Shown here piece by piece: positions 8,497-18,262 of a stretch of DNA of 64,000 nucleotides (the stretch's first letter is position 1; every line of letters begins with the position of its first letter). The stretch is from Chitinophaga filiformis. GTDB taxonomy: Bacteria; Bacteroidota; Bacteroidia; Chitinophagales; Chitinophagaceae. The notes below the pieces were generated by a model. That model made no database searches and was not told where the DNA came from. It saw nothing but the letters and a program-made list of their open reading frames with translations. The DNA is taken from positions 1,601,125 to 1,665,124 of the forward strand of contig NZ_FNBN01000001.1 in assembly GCF_900102545.1 (NCBI RefSeq). The letters run 5' to 3'. The position numbers were made by a program, and so were the translations under genes.

Positions 8497-8542
8497 AATT
8501 GCGAATCGTGGACTTAGACTCTTTGTTCCATGATTCGCAATT
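8497..8542 (+). promoter_or_regulatory. Strong hairpin between rpsB and tsf
   Basis: Two 16-nt arms (one G-U pair) around a 14-nt loop lie 30 nt after the rpsB stop. No T-run follows, so this is more likely an mRNA processing, stabilising or attenuating hairpin than a complete terminator. Confidence 0.6.
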
Positions 8543-8597
8543 CAGCTAATAGTTGATAAAGAATAAACATTAATCTATATTAAACTCATTATAAGTT

Positions 8598-9425
8598 ATG
8601 GCAGCAACAATTACAGCAGCTGATGTTAACAAACTGCGTCAACAAACCGGTGCAGGTATGATGGATTGCAGAAAAGCACTGGTAGAAAGCGACGGCGATT
8701 TCGAAAAAGCAGTAGATTACCTGCGTAAAAAAGGACAGAAAGTAGCAGCGCTGCGTTCTGACCGCGAAACCAAAGAAGGCGTTATCATCGCTAAAACTGC
8801 TGCAGACGGTAAGTCTGGTGTAGTAGTAGCGCTGGGTTGCGAAACTGACTTCGTTGCTAAAAACGACGATTTCGTAAAATTTGCTCAGTCTATCGTTGAC
8901 CTGGCCCTGAGCTCAGGCGTTAACAACCTGGAAGAACTGGGTGCAGCTACACTGGATGGTGCTACTGTAAGTGATAAAGTGAACGATCAGGTAGCTAAGA
9001 TCGGTGAAAAGATCACCCTGGCTAAATTTGAAAAGATCTCTGCAGCTTCTGTAACTGCTTATATCCACGGTAACTACCGTATGGGTGTACTGGTTGGTTT
9101 CTCTCACCCTGTTTCTGAAGAAGTAGGTAAAGATATCGCTATGCAGATTGCAGCAATGAACCCAATCGCAGTAGACGCTGATGGCGTATCTCCTGAATTG
9201 ATTGCCCGTGAAAAAGCTATCGCTATCGAGCAGATCGCTGCTGAAGGCAAAACCGGTGATATGGCTGAAAAGATCGCTGTTGGTAAAGTGAACAAATTCT
9301 TCAAAGAAAATACCCTGTTACCTCAGGCATTCGTAAAAGACAACAACAAGTCTGTTGGCGATTACCTGAAATCTGTTAACGCAGATCTGAAAGTAACCGG
9401 ATTCACAAGAATCGCTTTAGGGTAA
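8598..9425 (+). CDS. tsf: Translation elongation factor Ts
   Basis: The 275-residue protein is EF-Ts, the nucleotide exchange factor of EF-Tu. It has the N-terminal UBA-like domain ('KLRQQTGAGMMDCRKAL', residues ~10-50) and the TDFVAKNDDF core motif that displaces Mg-GDP from EF-Tu. Standard length for Bacteroidota. It follows rpsB as in nearly all bacteria and ends in a strong terminator. Confidence 0.97.
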   Translation: MAATITAADVNKLRQQTGAGMMDCRKALVESDGDFEKAVDYLRKKGQKVAALRSDRETKEGVIIAKTAADGKSGVVVALGCETDFVAKNDDFVKFAQSIVDLALSSGVNNLEELGAATLDGATVSDKVNDQVAKIGEKITLAKFEKISAASVTAYIHGNYRMGVLVGFSHPVSEEVGKDIAMQIAAMNPIAVDADGVSPELIAREKAIAIEQIAAEGKTGDMAEKIAVGKVNKFFKENTLLPQAFVKDNNKSVGDYLKSVNADLKVTGFTRIALG

Positions 9426-9440
9426 TTTTGTTACCTGTTT

Positions 9441-9475
9441 AAAAGGAGAGAATTACCATTCTCTCCTTTTTTTTG
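9441..9475 (+). terminator. Terminator after tsf
   Basis: The arms AAAAGGAGAG and CTCTCCTTTT form a 10-bp stem with a 10-nt loop followed by further T residues, 15 nt past the tsf stop. Confidence 0.9.
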
Positions 9476-9622
9476 TGCTTTATATCGGGAATGCAACGCG
9501 GGCCGGACATCATCTATACTTCCCTTTCCCCAACACCGGAAGTACGTGTTCCGCATTTTTTTATATATTCGGGCACTGTAAACCATTTACTAAACACATT
9601 TCATATCATTTTTCTATAAGTC

Positions 9623-10336
9623 ATGTTGCCAAAGTATAAGCGTATTTTACTCAAATTGAGCGGTGAATCCCTGATGGGAGAAGGTAATTATGGTATCGAT
9701 CACAGAGTGATCACGCAGTATGCGTACGATATTAAAGCTGTGACCGACCTTGGTGTTCAGGTAGCCGTGGTAATTGGAGGTGGTAACATTTATCGTGGAA
9801 TGAATGAGGCCGAAACCGGCATCGAAAGGGCCCAGGGCGATTATATGGGTATGCTGGCAACAGTGATCAACGGTATGGCCATGCAAAGCGGTCTGGAGAA
9901 AGTTGGGCTTTATACCCGTCTTCAGTCTGCTATTAAAATGGAACAGATCGCTGAGCCGTACATCCGCCGCCGTGCCATCCGCCACCTTGAAAAAGGCCGT
10001 GTGGTAATATTTGGCGCTGGTACCGGTAACCCTTACTTCACCACAGATACCGCCGCTTCCCTGCGTGCTATAGAAATACAGGCAGATGTGATCCTCAAAG
10101 GAACCCGTGTAGATGGTATCTATACTGCAGATCCTGAGAAAGATCCAACCGCTACCCGTTTCGAAACCATCACTTTCTCTGAAGTATATCAGAAATCACT
10201 TAACGTGATGGATATGACCGCATTTACCCTCTGCCAGGAAAATAAACTGCCTATCATCGTATTTGATATGAATAAAGGTGGTAACCTGCTGCAGGTAATA
10301 ATGGGTAAGAATGTAGGTACGCTCGTGAAGGGGTAA
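9623..10336 (+). CDS. pyrH: UMP kinase
   Basis: The 237-residue protein is the bacterial hexameric UMP kinase (UMP + ATP to UDP), with [10 protein letters not shown] at the N-terminus, the GGGNIYRG phosphate loop, and '[19 protein letters not shown]' and MDMTAFTLC in the amino-acid-kinase fold. It follows the rpsB-tsf unit as commonly seen; frr, the frequent next gene, is absent. Confidence 0.96.
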   Translation: MLPKYKRILLKLSGESLMGEGNYGIDHRVITQYAYDIKAVTDLGVQVAVVIGGGNIYRGMNEAETGIERAQGDYMGMLATVINGMAMQSGLEKVGLYTRLQSAIKMEQIAEPYIRRRAIRHLEKGRVVIFGAGTGNPYFTTDTAASLRAIEIQADVILKGTRVDGIYTADPEKDPTATRFETITFSEVYQKSLNVMDMTAFTLCQENKLPIIVFDMNKGGNLLQVIMGKNVGTLVKG

Positions 10337-10357
10337 TCTGAACTGATTACTAATACC

Positions 10358-10424
10358 AGGGATCAGGAATTAAGCATAAGGAATAATGTCGGTGCATTAT
10401 CCTCATTCTTAATCCCTGATCCCT
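10358..10424. terminator. Bidirectional terminator between pyrH and the DUF3298 gene
   Basis: A ~30-bp imperfect inverted repeat beginning AGGGATCAGG and ending CCTGATCCCT sits between convergent genes, with TTTTTATTT on the plus side. Confidence 0.75.
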
Positions 10425-10428
10425 GTTT

Positions 10429-11514
10429 TTATTTCAGCAGGGCTTTGATGTTCTTATTGGGCACGAACAGGTTCACCTGGCCTAATGCATAAGGGCCGAT
10501 TTCGTAGGGTGTATAACTGAATCCGATACCCTTATCTGTAACGAAGAAGTTATCGTTGGGAACGATCTCTTTGGTAAGCAGCATTGTCTCCAGTTTCTCT
10601 CCGTCACCCAGTTTATAGATGCTCCTGAAAGATTTCTCCAGTTCAGGTATCAGCTCCGTTTTATAGTCTCCTTTCAGGAAGTCTTCCGGCTTCAGGATCT
10701 TCTTCTTCTCCAGGTCCAGTACCTGGTAGTGCGCGGCATAGTTGCCGTGTGCGCCGCCGGTGAATTCATAACTGAAGTATTCCAGTACCAGCAGGGGATA
10801 TTTGTTCCATACAATTTTTATGTCGGCGTCAGCAGCCCAGTTAGCACTGGCAGGAATACCATTTGTTGTATCCAGGTCCTTTTCATTGACTTTATAAGTC
10901 ACCAGGAAAGAGTCAATATCCCTGCGTATATATTTGTTTGCGTCGATGCCGGATCTGCCATCTGTAATGCAGTTACGTACAAAAGCGGCAGTAGCTTCGT
11001 CGTACCCGGCAGTAGGCCATACAATACTATTAGTTGCCTGGCCGGTTGGTGTATTAGGATTGCCAGGAAAAAGATCTACCGAGTCTGCAGCGTACAGTAC
11101 ATCGAGTGGAATCATGTTCTCAAAGCTTGGGGTAAGCTCAAAAGGATAGGAGGTACCCTTACCCCTCCATTTGCCCGTAAAGTGCCCCAGACTGTCCAGT
11201 TTGCCCGAAAACAGCCTTTCTTCATTCCTGTCTGTATTCTCATACAGGATCACTTTATCGCCTTCGGGGCTGCCCCATATCATAATAGGTTCCCCGATCT
11301 TGTCATAGGTATAATATCCACGAAAGATCCAGATGCCTGATTTAACAAGATCCATAGTCACAGATTCTGTTCCGATGGTGCCTTTCAGGTGGAGATAATA
11401 AAAAGCAGTTTTGGTAGGATCATGGACCTTGAAAGTCTGCGCCTGCTGCTTTGTTTTCCTGCCACAGGAGACGAAAACACAACAGGTGATAGCGAGTAAT
11501 AATATGGTTCTCAT
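10429..11514 (-). CDS. DUF3298-type lipoprotein of unknown function
   Basis: The 361-residue protein begins with a lipoprotein signal peptide (lipobox around FVSC, Cys17), so it is probably anchored in an envelope membrane. The C-terminal half (about 170-360) resembles DUF3298/RsiV-like domains: 'YEFTGGAHGNYAAHYQVLDL' followed by 'KPEDFLKGDYK...LIPELEKSFRSIY'. In Firmicutes RsiV this fold binds lysozyme, but no such role can be claimed here. The N-terminal part (30-150) is beta-rich and unrecognised. It is a single gene on the minus strand. Confidence 0.8.
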   Translation of the reverse strand: MRTILLLAITCCVFVSCGRKTKQQAQTFKVHDPTKTAFYYLHLKGTIGTESVTMDLVKSGIWIFRGYYTYDKIGEPIMIWGSPEGDKVILYENTDRNEERLFSGKLDSLGHFTGKWRGKGTSYPFELTPSFENMIPLDVLYAADSVDLFPGNPNTPTGQATNSIVWPTAGYDEATAAFVRNCITDGRSGIDANKYIRRDIDSFLVTYKVNEKDLDTTNGIPASANWAADADIKIVWNKYPLLVLEYFSYEFTGGAHGNYAAHYQVLDLEKKKILKPEDFLKGDYKTELIPELEKSFRSIYKLGDGEKLETMLLTKEIVPNDNFFVTDKGIGFSYTPYEIGPYALGQVNLFVPNKNIKALLK

Positions 11515-11593
11515 GCGTTAAAATTACTAAATAAACTGACCACTGTCATATATCAATCTGCTGCTGTAACCGGGTATATGCTGGGTTTATAAG

Positions 11594-11601
11594 TATCTTT
11601 G
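11594..11601 (+). promoter_or_regulatory. Promoter -7 element (TATCTTTG) of pdxH
   Basis: Exact TAnnTTTG match 21 nt upstream of the ATG at 11622. Its last base is the first base of the alternative GTG start at 11601, which makes that upstream start unlikely. Confidence 0.55.
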
Positions 11602-11621
11602 TGGCAGTTAAAATCAGGACC

Positions 11622-12266
11622 ATGTTGAATAAAGAAGTAGCAGATCTGCGCAAAGATTACCGGCTGGCTTCCCTCAATGAGGAAGATGTAGCAGAGGATC
11701 CCATAGAACAATTTGGACGTTGGTGGAAGGATGCAACCAGTGGACAACTGAATGAACCGAATGCCATGACACTGGCGACCAGTACGCCTGACGGGTATCC
11801 TTCAGCACGTATTGTACTATTGAAAAATTTTGATGCGGATGGTTTTGTATTCTTTACAAACTATGAAAGCCGTAAGGGAATAGAGATGGCAGCTAACCCG
11901 AACGTATCATTGTTATTCTTCTGGCAGGAGCTGGAAAGACAGGTGCGTATAGACGGAACTGTTAGCAAAGTAGCCGCTGACGTGAGTGATGAATATTATA
12001 ACAGCAGGCCTCCTGGCAGCCGTATAGGCGCTATTGCATCTCCACAGAGTCGTGTGATACCGCATCGTAGTTTCCTGGAAGAGCAGGTGAGGGTCGTGGC
12101 TGAAAAATATGTGTTGAAAGATCCTGTGCGTCCGGCATATTGGGGTGGGTATGTAGTGAAACCTTTGAAAATGGAGTTCTGGCAGGGACGTAGCAACCGT
12201 TTACACGATAGAATATTATACAGGCTGGAAGGTAACGAGTGGAGGATAGAACGCCTGGCGCCTTGA
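11622..12266 (+). CDS. pdxH: Pyridoxamine 5'-phosphate oxidase
   Basis: The 214-residue protein starting MLNKEVADLRKDY is PdxH, the FMN enzyme that makes pyridoxal phosphate from PNP or PMP. Family motifs are present: 'PNAMTLATSTPDGYPSARIVLLK', 'FFTNYESRKG', 'RPPGSRIGAIASPQS' and the C-terminal 'EFWQGRSNRLHDR' with the PLP-contacting Arg and His. ATG 11622 is chosen because it gives the usual length and lies just past the promoter; GTG 11601 would add seven residues. Confidence 0.95.
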   Translation: MLNKEVADLRKDYRLASLNEEDVAEDPIEQFGRWWKDATSGQLNEPNAMTLATSTPDGYPSARIVLLKNFDADGFVFFTNYESRKGIEMAANPNVSLLFFWQELERQVRIDGTVSKVAADVSDEYYNSRPPGSRIGAIASPQSRVIPHRSFLEEQVRVVAEKYVLKDPVRPAYWGGYVVKPLKMEFWQGRSNRLHDRILYRLEGNEWRIERLAP

Positions 12267-12290
12267 TGAGCGCAGATAAGGATAAAGTTA

Positions 12291-12336
12291 GGAATTAGGA
12301 ATTATCGTTTCAGGCGAATTCTTAATTCCTAATTCC
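12291..12336. terminator. Bidirectional terminator-like inverted repeat between pdxH and bTHX
   Basis: Perfect 14-nt arms GGAATTAGGAATTA and TAATTCCTAATTCC lie between two convergent genes. Confidence 0.65.
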
Positions 12337-12344
12337 CAGTTGCC

Positions 12345-12461
12345 TTAAGCCTTTTTTTCAGCTTTAGCAGCAGCAGCTTTCTTTGGTTTAGCAGGTCTTG
12401 ACTTGCCGAAAGAACCGTTAGAAATCTTACCTTTTTTGGTTTTGATATCACCTCTACCCAT
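12345..12461 (-). CDS. 30S ribosomal protein bTHX (Thx)
   Basis: A 38-residue highly basic protein starting MGRGDIKTKKGKISNGSFG and ending in a Lys/Ala-rich tail. The GDIKTKKGKI...GSFG pattern is that of the small ribosomal protein Thx (bTHX), first found in Thermus 30S subunits and conserved in Bacteroidota. The conserved N-terminus binds 16S rRNA in the head of the 30S subunit in Thermus. It is easily missed because of its size. It is convergent with pdxH and lies downstream of hup. Confidence 0.92.
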   Translation of the reverse strand: MGRGDIKTKKGKISNGSFGKSRPAKPKKAAAAKAEKKA

Positions 12462-12565
12462 TGTAAACAGTTTGATGTTTATTATTTGTGTTTGTTAATC
12501 TGGGGATGTAACTCCCGCTAATTAGGCGCAAATTACGTAATAGCCGCTGTTAAATGCAAAAAAAA

Positions 12566-12593
12566 AAGCAAGAAACAGTAGTGTTCCTTGCTT
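12566..12593 (-). terminator. Terminator of hup
   Basis: On the minus strand the arms AAGCAAGGAACA and TGTTTCTTGCTT (one mismatch) precede a long T run, 20 nt after the hup stop. Confidence 0.85.
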
Positions 12594-12613
12594 GAATAAG
12601 TTAAGCTAACAGA

Positions 12614-12883
12614 TTAAAGCTTGTCGGACAGAGCCTTACCAGCTTTGAATTTAGCAACTTTCTTAGCTTTGATCTTGATGATCTGGCCAGTCTGTGGGTT
12701 TCTACCGTTACGAGCAGCACGTTTAGAAACAGAGAAAGTACCGAAACCTACTAAGGTTACTTTACCACCTTTTTTCAGGGTATCAGCAACAGCTTTAGTG
12801 AAAGAATCCAGCGCTTCGTTAGCTTGGGTTTTTGTGATAGCGGCATCTTTTGCCAGCTTGTCGATTAATTCGGCTTTGTTCAT
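12614..12883 (-). CDS. hup: HU-family DNA-binding protein
   Basis: The 89-residue protein is a standard HU: MNKAELIDKLAKDAAITK at the N-terminus, GFGTFSVSKRAARNGRNPQTG across the DNA-binding arms, and a Lys-rich C-terminal strand and helix. HU is a dimeric nucleoid protein that bends DNA. It has its own consensus promoter and terminator. Confidence 0.96.
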   Translation of the reverse strand: MNKAELIDKLAKDAAITKTQANEALDSFTKAVADTLKKGGKVTLVGFGTFSVSKRAARNGRNPQTGQIIKIKAKKVAKFKAGKALSDKL

Positions 12884-12925
12884 AGCTAGTAAGATTTAAC
12901 TAGTGAATAAAATGTTTGATGTGAG

Positions 12926-12956
12926 CAAATATAGCGCGTTTTATCAGATTACCAAA
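12926..12956 (-). promoter_or_regulatory. Consensus Bacteroidota promoter of hup
   Basis: On the minus strand: TTTG, a 19-nt spacer, then TATATTTG (TAnnTTTG). This is a complete match to the described Bacteroidota primary sigma consensus, about 40 nt upstream of the hup start, and it calibrates the other promoter calls in this window. Confidence 0.8.
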
Positions 12957-13189
12957 TTTTTTGAATCTTTTTTAATCAAAAAATTATCGGCTGAAAACGC
13001 CTACAGATAACGGTTACAGCAGATTAACACTTGACATGTCAGCGATAGGGTAGCCCCCTTGCTTTGATGAAAACCGCTGTGACAGGCCATTTGCTGTACT
13101 ATTTGATATAAACGCGTATGTGTTCCAAGTATTGTACCAAAGTCTAAACCCCGTGTGATCAGTGGATTTCCTGTGGATAAGTTTAACAT
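12957..13189. other. Intergenic stretch upstream of hup
   Basis: Nothing recognisable apart from the hup promoter at its left end; no coding frame, RNA or repeat was seen. Confidence 0.4.
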
Positions 13190-13492
13190 TTATACAACCT
13201 GCATTACTGTGTTAAAAGCTACAAACTGGTTCCCGAACAGGTCGTGGGCGGTCTTCCGGAGGGCCGGCGCATGCTCTTCGAGGTAGGTTTGATAGTTCTC
13301 CAGCGTGTCTGTAAAGTACTGAGCTGAGTAGGTAGGACCATCCTGGTCATCCTGCTCAAGCAGCCTGCAGATGCGGTAATCGTGGAAAAGCCCCGTAGCC
13401 ATAATAGCCGGAATATGCTCTTCTTTCATCCATTGCAGCCATCTGTCATTGATAAAGTGTGACACCTTGGTTGTGACGTTGTAAACAATCAT
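13190..13492 (-). CDS. DUF4286 family protein
   Basis: The 100-residue protein starts MIVYNVTTKVSHFINDRWLQ and contains 'MKEEHIPAIMATGLFHDYRI' and 'YSAQYFTDTLENYQTYLEEHAPALR', the pattern of the short Bacteroidota DUF4286 family (ferredoxin-like fold, function unknown). It starts 15 nt after the exonuclease gene on the same strand, suggesting co-transcription. Confidence 0.85.
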   Translation of the reverse strand: MIVYNVTTKVSHFINDRWLQWMKEEHIPAIMATGLFHDYRICRLLEQDDQDGPTYSAQYFTDTLENYQTYLEEHAPALRKTAHDLFGNQFVAFNTVMQVV

Positions 13493-13507
13493 GTGCGGAA
13501 ATTGGCT

Positions 13508-14272
13508 TTAGGACCCCAGTTGCAGGTATACAGGACAATGGTCTGAATGCTTTACCTGTTGCCAGATCTGGGCATCCTTCAGTCTCTCCTGCAGGGGTGT
13601 TGTAACGTTAATATAATCGATACGCCAGCCTTTGTTATTGGCTCTGGCATTGGATCGTACGCTCCACCAGCTGTATTGATGCGGCTCCGGATGATAATGA
13701 CGGAAGGTATCCACAAATCCATTGCTGAAGAATTTATCCAGCCATGCCCGTTCTTCCGGCAGAAAGCCTGATGATTTCTTATTACCTACCGGGTCATGAA
13801 TGTCTATCGGCTGATGACATATATTATAGTCGCCACATACTACCAGGTTCGGCCTGGTATTTTTCAACTGATCCAGGTAACCGTAAAATTCTTCCAGCCA
13901 TTGGTATTTATAGGTCTGTCTTTCGTCGCCACTGGTGCCGGAAGGGATGTAGGTATTGACAAGGGTAATATCGCCAAAATCGAGCCTTATTACACGTCCT
14001 TCTGCATCGCTCTGCATGAACCCGTTACCATATTGTACATGGTTAGGAGTGATTTTTGTCAGCACAGCCACGCCACTATACCCTTTTTTCTCTGCGGGGT
14101 ACCAGTAGTGTTCGTAACCCAGTTCTTCAAATTGGCGGTAATCCACGTTGTCTTTGTGGGCTTTGATCTCCTGCAGGCATACGATATCAGCGGGATCAGT
14201 TTTCAGCCATTCTGTAAAGCCTTTGTTCATGGCGGAACGCAGTCCGTTTACATTATAGGATACAATTCTCAT
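13508..14272 (-). CDS. xth: Exodeoxyribonuclease III (AP endonuclease)
   Basis: The product starting MRIVSYNVNGLRSA is a ~254-residue ExoIII/Xth-type AP endonuclease of base-excision repair. Catalytic motifs: VCLQEIK (metal-binding Glu), 'GDYNICHQPIDIHDP' (Asp-Asn), WRIDYINVT and HSDHCPV (catalytic His-Asp). An upstream in-frame ATG (14287) adds five residues (MSYHT); the internal Met matches the family start. It is probably co-transcribed with DUF4286. Confidence 0.94.
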   Translation of the reverse strand: MRIVSYNVNGLRSAMNKGFTEWLKTDPADIVCLQEIKAHKDNVDYRQFEELGYEHYWYPAEKKGYSGVAVLTKITPNHVQYGNGFMQSDAEGRVIRLDFGDITLVNTYIPSGTSGDERQTYKYQWLEEFYGYLDQLKNTRPNLVVCGDYNICHQPIDIHDPVGNKKSSGFLPEERAWLDKFFSNGFVDTFRHYHPEPHQYSWWSVRSNARANNKGWRIDYINVTTPLQERLKDAQIWQQVKHSDHCPVYLQLGS

Positions 14273-14332
14273 GGTGTGGTAGCTCATTCGTCCAAGGTCT
14301 ATGGACAGTATTGGTGTTAATGTATAAAAAAA

Positions 14333-14359
14333 CGGTAGTCCAAGGGTGATGGACTACCG
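14333..14359 (-). terminator. Terminator of the metH operon
   Basis: On the minus strand the perfect arms CGGTAGTCC and GGACTACCG are followed by a seven-T run, 14 nt past the stop of the larger metH gene. Confidence 0.88.
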
Positions 14360-14372
14360 CTATATCGACTTA

Positions 14373-17123
14373 TTACATGTCATATTCAAGTACGGGGCGT
14401 AGCCATTTTTCGGCTTCCTCTATGGTCCATCCCTTGCGTGCCGCATAGTCTTCCACCTGGTCTTTCTCTATCTTGCCAAGGCCGAAATACTTAGCCTCGG
14501 GATGGGCAAAATACCAGCCGCTAACACTGGACGCAGGGTACATTGCGAGGGATTCGGTAAGGATAATACCGGTATTCGCGGTAGCATCCAGCATATCGAA
14601 CAGTTTATATTTCTCGGTGTGTTCAGGGCATGCAGGATAACCTGGCGCAGGGCGGATGCCGGAGTATTCCTCACGGATCAGCGCATCGTTGTCCAGCTGT
14701 TCATCTGTTGCATAACCCCAGAATTCCTGTCTTACACGTTTGTGCATCAACTCTGCGAAGGCTTCCACCAGCCTGTCGGCGAGGGCTTTCAGCATAATGC
14801 TGCTGTAATCGTCATGATCTGCCTTGAACTTCTCCAGCCATTTTTCGATATCGCCGCCCGTTGTAACCGCGAAGGCGCCCATATAGTCCTGGATGCCTGC
14901 TTCTGCCGGGGCAATGAAATCGGCCAGGGAAAGGTTCGGCTGACCGGGAGCCTTTTTGATCTGCTGGCGGAGGCATTCCAGGTGAACGGTGCCGGCGCCG
15001 GGTTTGGGCGATAGTACGGAAATGGTATCGTCCGCACTTCTGTTTGCAGGGAACAGACCTATCACGCCATTGGCAGTAAGCCATTTTTCTTCTACGATAC
15101 GTTTCAGCATGGCTTTCGCATCTTCGAAGAGACGGGAAGCTTCCTTTCCTACGATTTCATCCGTAAGGATCTGCGGGAATTTACCATGCAGTTCCCAGGA
15201 GATAAAGAAGGGCTGCCAGTCAATAAACTCGGCTATTTCAGCCAGGTCATAGTTTTGGAACACCTGTACCCCCAGTTTTTTAGGTACAACCGGTTTGTAG
15301 TTGCTCCAGTCTGTGATAGCCTTATGCTGGCGGGCTTCCGCGATAGGTAGATATTGCTTTACCGGTTTCTTGTTCCGGAAGTTCTCGTTCAGTTTCTGGT
15401 ACTCGATCTTCACATCGTCCAGGAAGGTCTTCTTAAGCGCCTTATTCAGCAGGCTTCCGGTAACTGTTACGCTACGGGAAGCATCCAGTACGTGTATTAC
15501 CCCATGCTCGTATTCCGGGGCTATTTTAACGGCTGTATGCGTGCGGGAGGTGGTAGCGCCTCCAATGATCAGCGGCACTTCAAAATGCTGCCGTTTCATC
15601 TCTCTGGCTACATTTACCATCTCGTCCAGGCTGGGGGTGATCAGACCACTGAGACCAATAATATCCACCTGCTCCTGGCGGGCGGTCTGTAGTATTTTCT
15701 CAGCAGGCACCATTACGCCCATATCAATGATGTCATAACCATTACAGCCCAGTACCACGCCTACAATGTTCTTCCCGATATCGTGCACGTCTCCTTTTAC
15801 TGTGGCAAGCAGGATCTTTCCGGCGGATTTTACCACGCCACCGTTCAGCTCCACCAGCTTTTGCTTTTCTGCCTCTATAAAAGGAGTGAGCACTGCCACG
15901 GATTTCTTCATGACACGGGCGCTTTTCACCACCTGGGGAAGGAACATCTTACCACTGCCAAACAGGTCGCCTACTATGTTCATACCGGCCATGAGAGGGC
16001 CCTCAATTACATCCAGCGGACGTGGATATTTCTGACGGGCCTCTTCTGTATCAGCCTCAATATAGTCTGTAATACCATTTACCAGGGCATGACTCAGGCG
16101 ATCTTCCACAGTTCCCTGGCGCCAGGTTTCATCCTTTTCGATCACTTTACCTTTACTCTTCACCGTTTCGGCAAAGGCGATCAGGCGTTCTGTAGCGTCT
16201 TCCCGGCGGTTCAGGATAGCGTCGTCGCAGAGTTCACGCAGTTCCGGCTCTATTTCGTCATAGATCTGGAGCATACCGGCATTCACAATACCCATGTTCA
16301 TACCTGCCTTGATGGCATGGAAGAGGAACGCGGAGTGCATGGCTTCACGCACCACATCGTTACCACGGAAAGAGAAGGAAATATTACTTACCCCACCGCT
16401 TACACTGGTGAGGGGCATCAGTTCTTTTATACGGCGGGTAGCGTTGATGAAGTCTACCGCATAGTTATTATGCTCTTCTATACCTGTGGCAATCGCGAAG
16501 ATGTTAGGGTCGAAGATGATATCCTGCGGGTCAAAGCCAACCTTTTCTGTCAGTATTTTATAAGAGCGGTGGCAGAAGCTGACCTTCTTCTCTTCGGTAT
16601 CAGCCTGTCCGTGTTCATCGAAAGCCATGACTACCACGGCGGCGCCAAAGGCTTTACAGATCTGGGCCTGTTCAATGAACTTGGCTTCCCCTTCCTTCAG
16701 GCTGATGGAGTTTACGATACATTTACCCTGCAGGCATTTGAGGCCGGCCTCTATGATGCTGAATTTACTGGAGTCGATCATCACCGGAATCCTGGAGATG
16801 TCTGGTTCTGAGGCCAGAAGGTTCAGGAAGGTCGTCATTGCCTTTTCTCCATCCAGGAGGGCATCATCCATGTTCACATCCAGTACCTGCGCACCATTTT
16901 CCACCTGCTGGCGGGCTACAGAGAGGGCTTCTTCATATAATCCTTCCCGGATCAGGCGGGCAAATTTCTTCGAACCGGTTACGTTGGTACGTTCACCGAT
17001 ATTAATGAAATTGGTCTCAGGCCTTACCACCAGCGGTTCCAAACCACTCAGACGGAGGTAAGGTTTTATCACTTTGGTTCCGGGTGTCTGTAAAGTATCT
17101 GCTGAAGTGATTGTTTCGCTCAT
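14373..17123 (-). CDS. metH: Methionine synthase, folate/B12-binding/activation part
   Basis: The 916-residue protein carries three of the four MetH modules: the pterin (methyl-THF) domain from ~25-290 ('[18 protein letters not shown]'), the B12-binding cap and Rossmann domains with [20 protein letters not shown] (axial His near residue 447), and the C-terminal AdoMet reactivation domain ('[15 protein letters not shown]', residues ~780-916). The homocysteine domain is encoded separately just upstream. It transfers a methyl group from methyl-THF via cobalamin to homocysteine. The break falls between modules, with clean starts and stops, so this is a split gene and not a recent frameshift. Confidence 0.96.
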   Translation of the reverse strand: MSETITSADTLQTPGTKVIKPYLRLSGLEPLVVRPETNFINIGERTNVTGSKKFARLIREGLYEEALSVARQQVENGAQVLDVNMDDALLDGEKAMTTFLNLLASEPDISRIPVMIDSSKFSIIEAGLKCLQGKCIVNSISLKEGEAKFIEQAQICKAFGAAVVVMAFDEHGQADTEEKKVSFCHRSYKILTEKVGFDPQDIIFDPNIFAIATGIEEHNNYAVDFINATRRIKELMPLTSVSGGVSNISFSFRGNDVVREAMHSAFLFHAIKAGMNMGIVNAGMLQIYDEIEPELRELCDDAILNRREDATERLIAFAETVKSKGKVIEKDETWRQGTVEDRLSHALVNGITDYIEADTEEARQKYPRPLDVIEGPLMAGMNIVGDLFGSGKMFLPQVVKSARVMKKSVAVLTPFIEAEKQKLVELNGGVVKSAGKILLATVKGDVHDIGKNIVGVVLGCNGYDIIDMGVMVPAEKILQTARQEQVDIIGLSGLITPSLDEMVNVAREMKRQHFEVPLIIGGATTSRTHTAVKIAPEYEHGVIHVLDASRSVTVTGSLLNKALKKTFLDDVKIEYQKLNENFRNKKPVKQYLPIAEARQHKAITDWSNYKPVVPKKLGVQVFQNYDLAEIAEFIDWQPFFISWELHGKFPQILTDEIVGKEASRLFEDAKAMLKRIVEEKWLTANGVIGLFPANRSADDTISVLSPKPGAGTVHLECLRQQIKKAPGQPNLSLADFIAPAEAGIQDYMGAFAVTTGGDIEKWLEKFKADHDDYSSIMLKALADRLVEAFAELMHKRVRQEFWGYATDEQLDNDALIREEYSGIRPAPGYPACPEHTEKYKLFDMLDATANTGIILTESLAMYPASSVSGWYFAHPEAKYFGLGKIEKDQVEDYAARKGWTIEEAEKWLRPVLEYDM

Positions 17124-17155
17124 TTGTGTTGCTGTAGTAATTTATCAGTATAGAC

Positions 17156-18172
17156 TTACGCCAATTCTTCCACCTTTACCGGCAGAGGTCTAGGAGGCAG
17201 GGTCTTTACATGTTCTGCAATGTGGCGGATATGATCTGGTGTGGTACCACAACAGCCGCCTACGATGTTCACAAAACCTTCCCGGGCAAAATCTTCAATG
17301 ATGTGTGCCGTATGATCAGGTGTTTCATCATATTCTCCAAAGGCATTCGGCAGACCCGCATTCGGGTAGCAGCTTACATTGCAGGCTGCTATCTGCGACA
17401 GCTCAGAGATATAAGGACGCATCTGTTCTCCACCCAGGGCGCAATTGAGCCCTACTGAGAATGGTTTTGCATGCATCACGGAGATATAGAAGGCTTCCAG
17501 TGTCTGGCCGCTCAGCGTTCTTCCGGAAGCATCCGTGATAGTACCTGATATCATCACCGGGAGTTCAGGCTGGGCGATATCACGGAAGTATTTCTTTGCA
17601 GCGAAGATGGCGGCCTTACTGTTCAGCGTGTCAAAGATGGTCTCAATGAGCAGGATGTCTACGCCTCCTTCATGCAATCCTTTGACCTGTTCGTAGTAAG
17701 CATTTACTACTTCGTCAAAAGTAACGGAACGGAAGCCCGGATTGTTTACATCGGGAGAGAGAGACAGCGTTTTGTTCAGCGGACCGATGGCGCCCGCCAC
17801 AAACCTTGGCTTATCAGGAGTCTTAGCGGTATACTCATCTGCAGCTTTCCTGGCGATACGGGCAGCGGCTACGTTCAGCTCATAGGCAAGCGACTGCATA
17901 TCGTAGTCTGCCATGGCAATGAAAGTGCTGCTGAAAGTATTGGTCTCGATAATATCGGCGCCGGCTTCCAGGTATTCTTTATGTATTGCTTCGATGATAT
18001 GGGGTTGTGTAAGACAGAGCAGGTCATTATTACCTTTTACATCCAGATGATAATCTTTAAAGCGTTCACCCCTGTAATCCGCTTCCTCCAGCTTGTACCG
18101 CTGGATCATGGTACCCATTGCTCCATCAATGATCAGAATGCGCTCTGCGGCGCATTGGGATAATGATTTCAT
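17156..18172 (-). CDS. metH: Methionine synthase, homocysteine-binding part
   Basis: The 338-residue protein is the N-terminal Hcy S-methyltransferase module of MetH: '[20 protein letters not shown]' at the start and the three zinc-binding cysteines in GLNCALGG and [12 protein letters not shown]. It binds and activates homocysteine. It precedes the larger metH gene by 32 nt in the same operon, so the two polypeptides must act together. Product annotation is often 'homocysteine S-methyltransferase family protein'. Confidence 0.95.
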   Translation of the reverse strand: MKSLSQCAAERILIIDGAMGTMIQRYKLEEADYRGERFKDYHLDVKGNNDLLCLTQPHIIEAIHKEYLEAGADIIETNTFSSTFIAMADYDMQSLAYELNVAAARIARKAADEYTAKTPDKPRFVAGAIGPLNKTLSLSPDVNNPGFRSVTFDEVVNAYYEQVKGLHEGGVDILLIETIFDTLNSKAAIFAAKKYFRDIAQPELPVMISGTITDASGRTLSGQTLEAFYISVMHAKPFSVGLNCALGGEQMRPYISELSQIAACNVSCYPNAGLPNAFGEYDETPDHTAHIIEDFAREGFVNIVGGCCGTTPDHIRHIAEHVKTLPPRPLPVKVEELA

Positions 18173-18254
18173 AATTGTAATACGTTTATTAGTTACGGTT
18201 CAATAATACCCGCAGGTCGAACAATAAACAAATCCACCCGCGGAGACTAGTAAA

Positions 18255-18262
18255 CAAAGGTA
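18255..18262 (-). promoter_or_regulatory. Promoter -7 element (TACCTTTG) of the metH operon
   Basis: Exact TAnnTTTG match on the minus strand, 83 nt upstream of the metH start; a good -33 box is not evident. Confidence 0.45.

Noticed and set aside
8088..8498. Long proline- or histidine-rich frames on the strand opposite rpsB
   Set aside because: They are mirror frames of the GGC/GGT/CGT tandem repeat that encodes the S2 glycine-rich tail.
15783..16811. 342-codon open frame opposite metH
   Set aside because: Antisense shadow of the pterin/B12 region of MetH.
18173..18262. Possible SAM, SAH or cobalamin riboswitch before metH
   Set aside because: The leader is only about 80 nt and shows no conserved riboswitch core or terminator switch that I can recognise.
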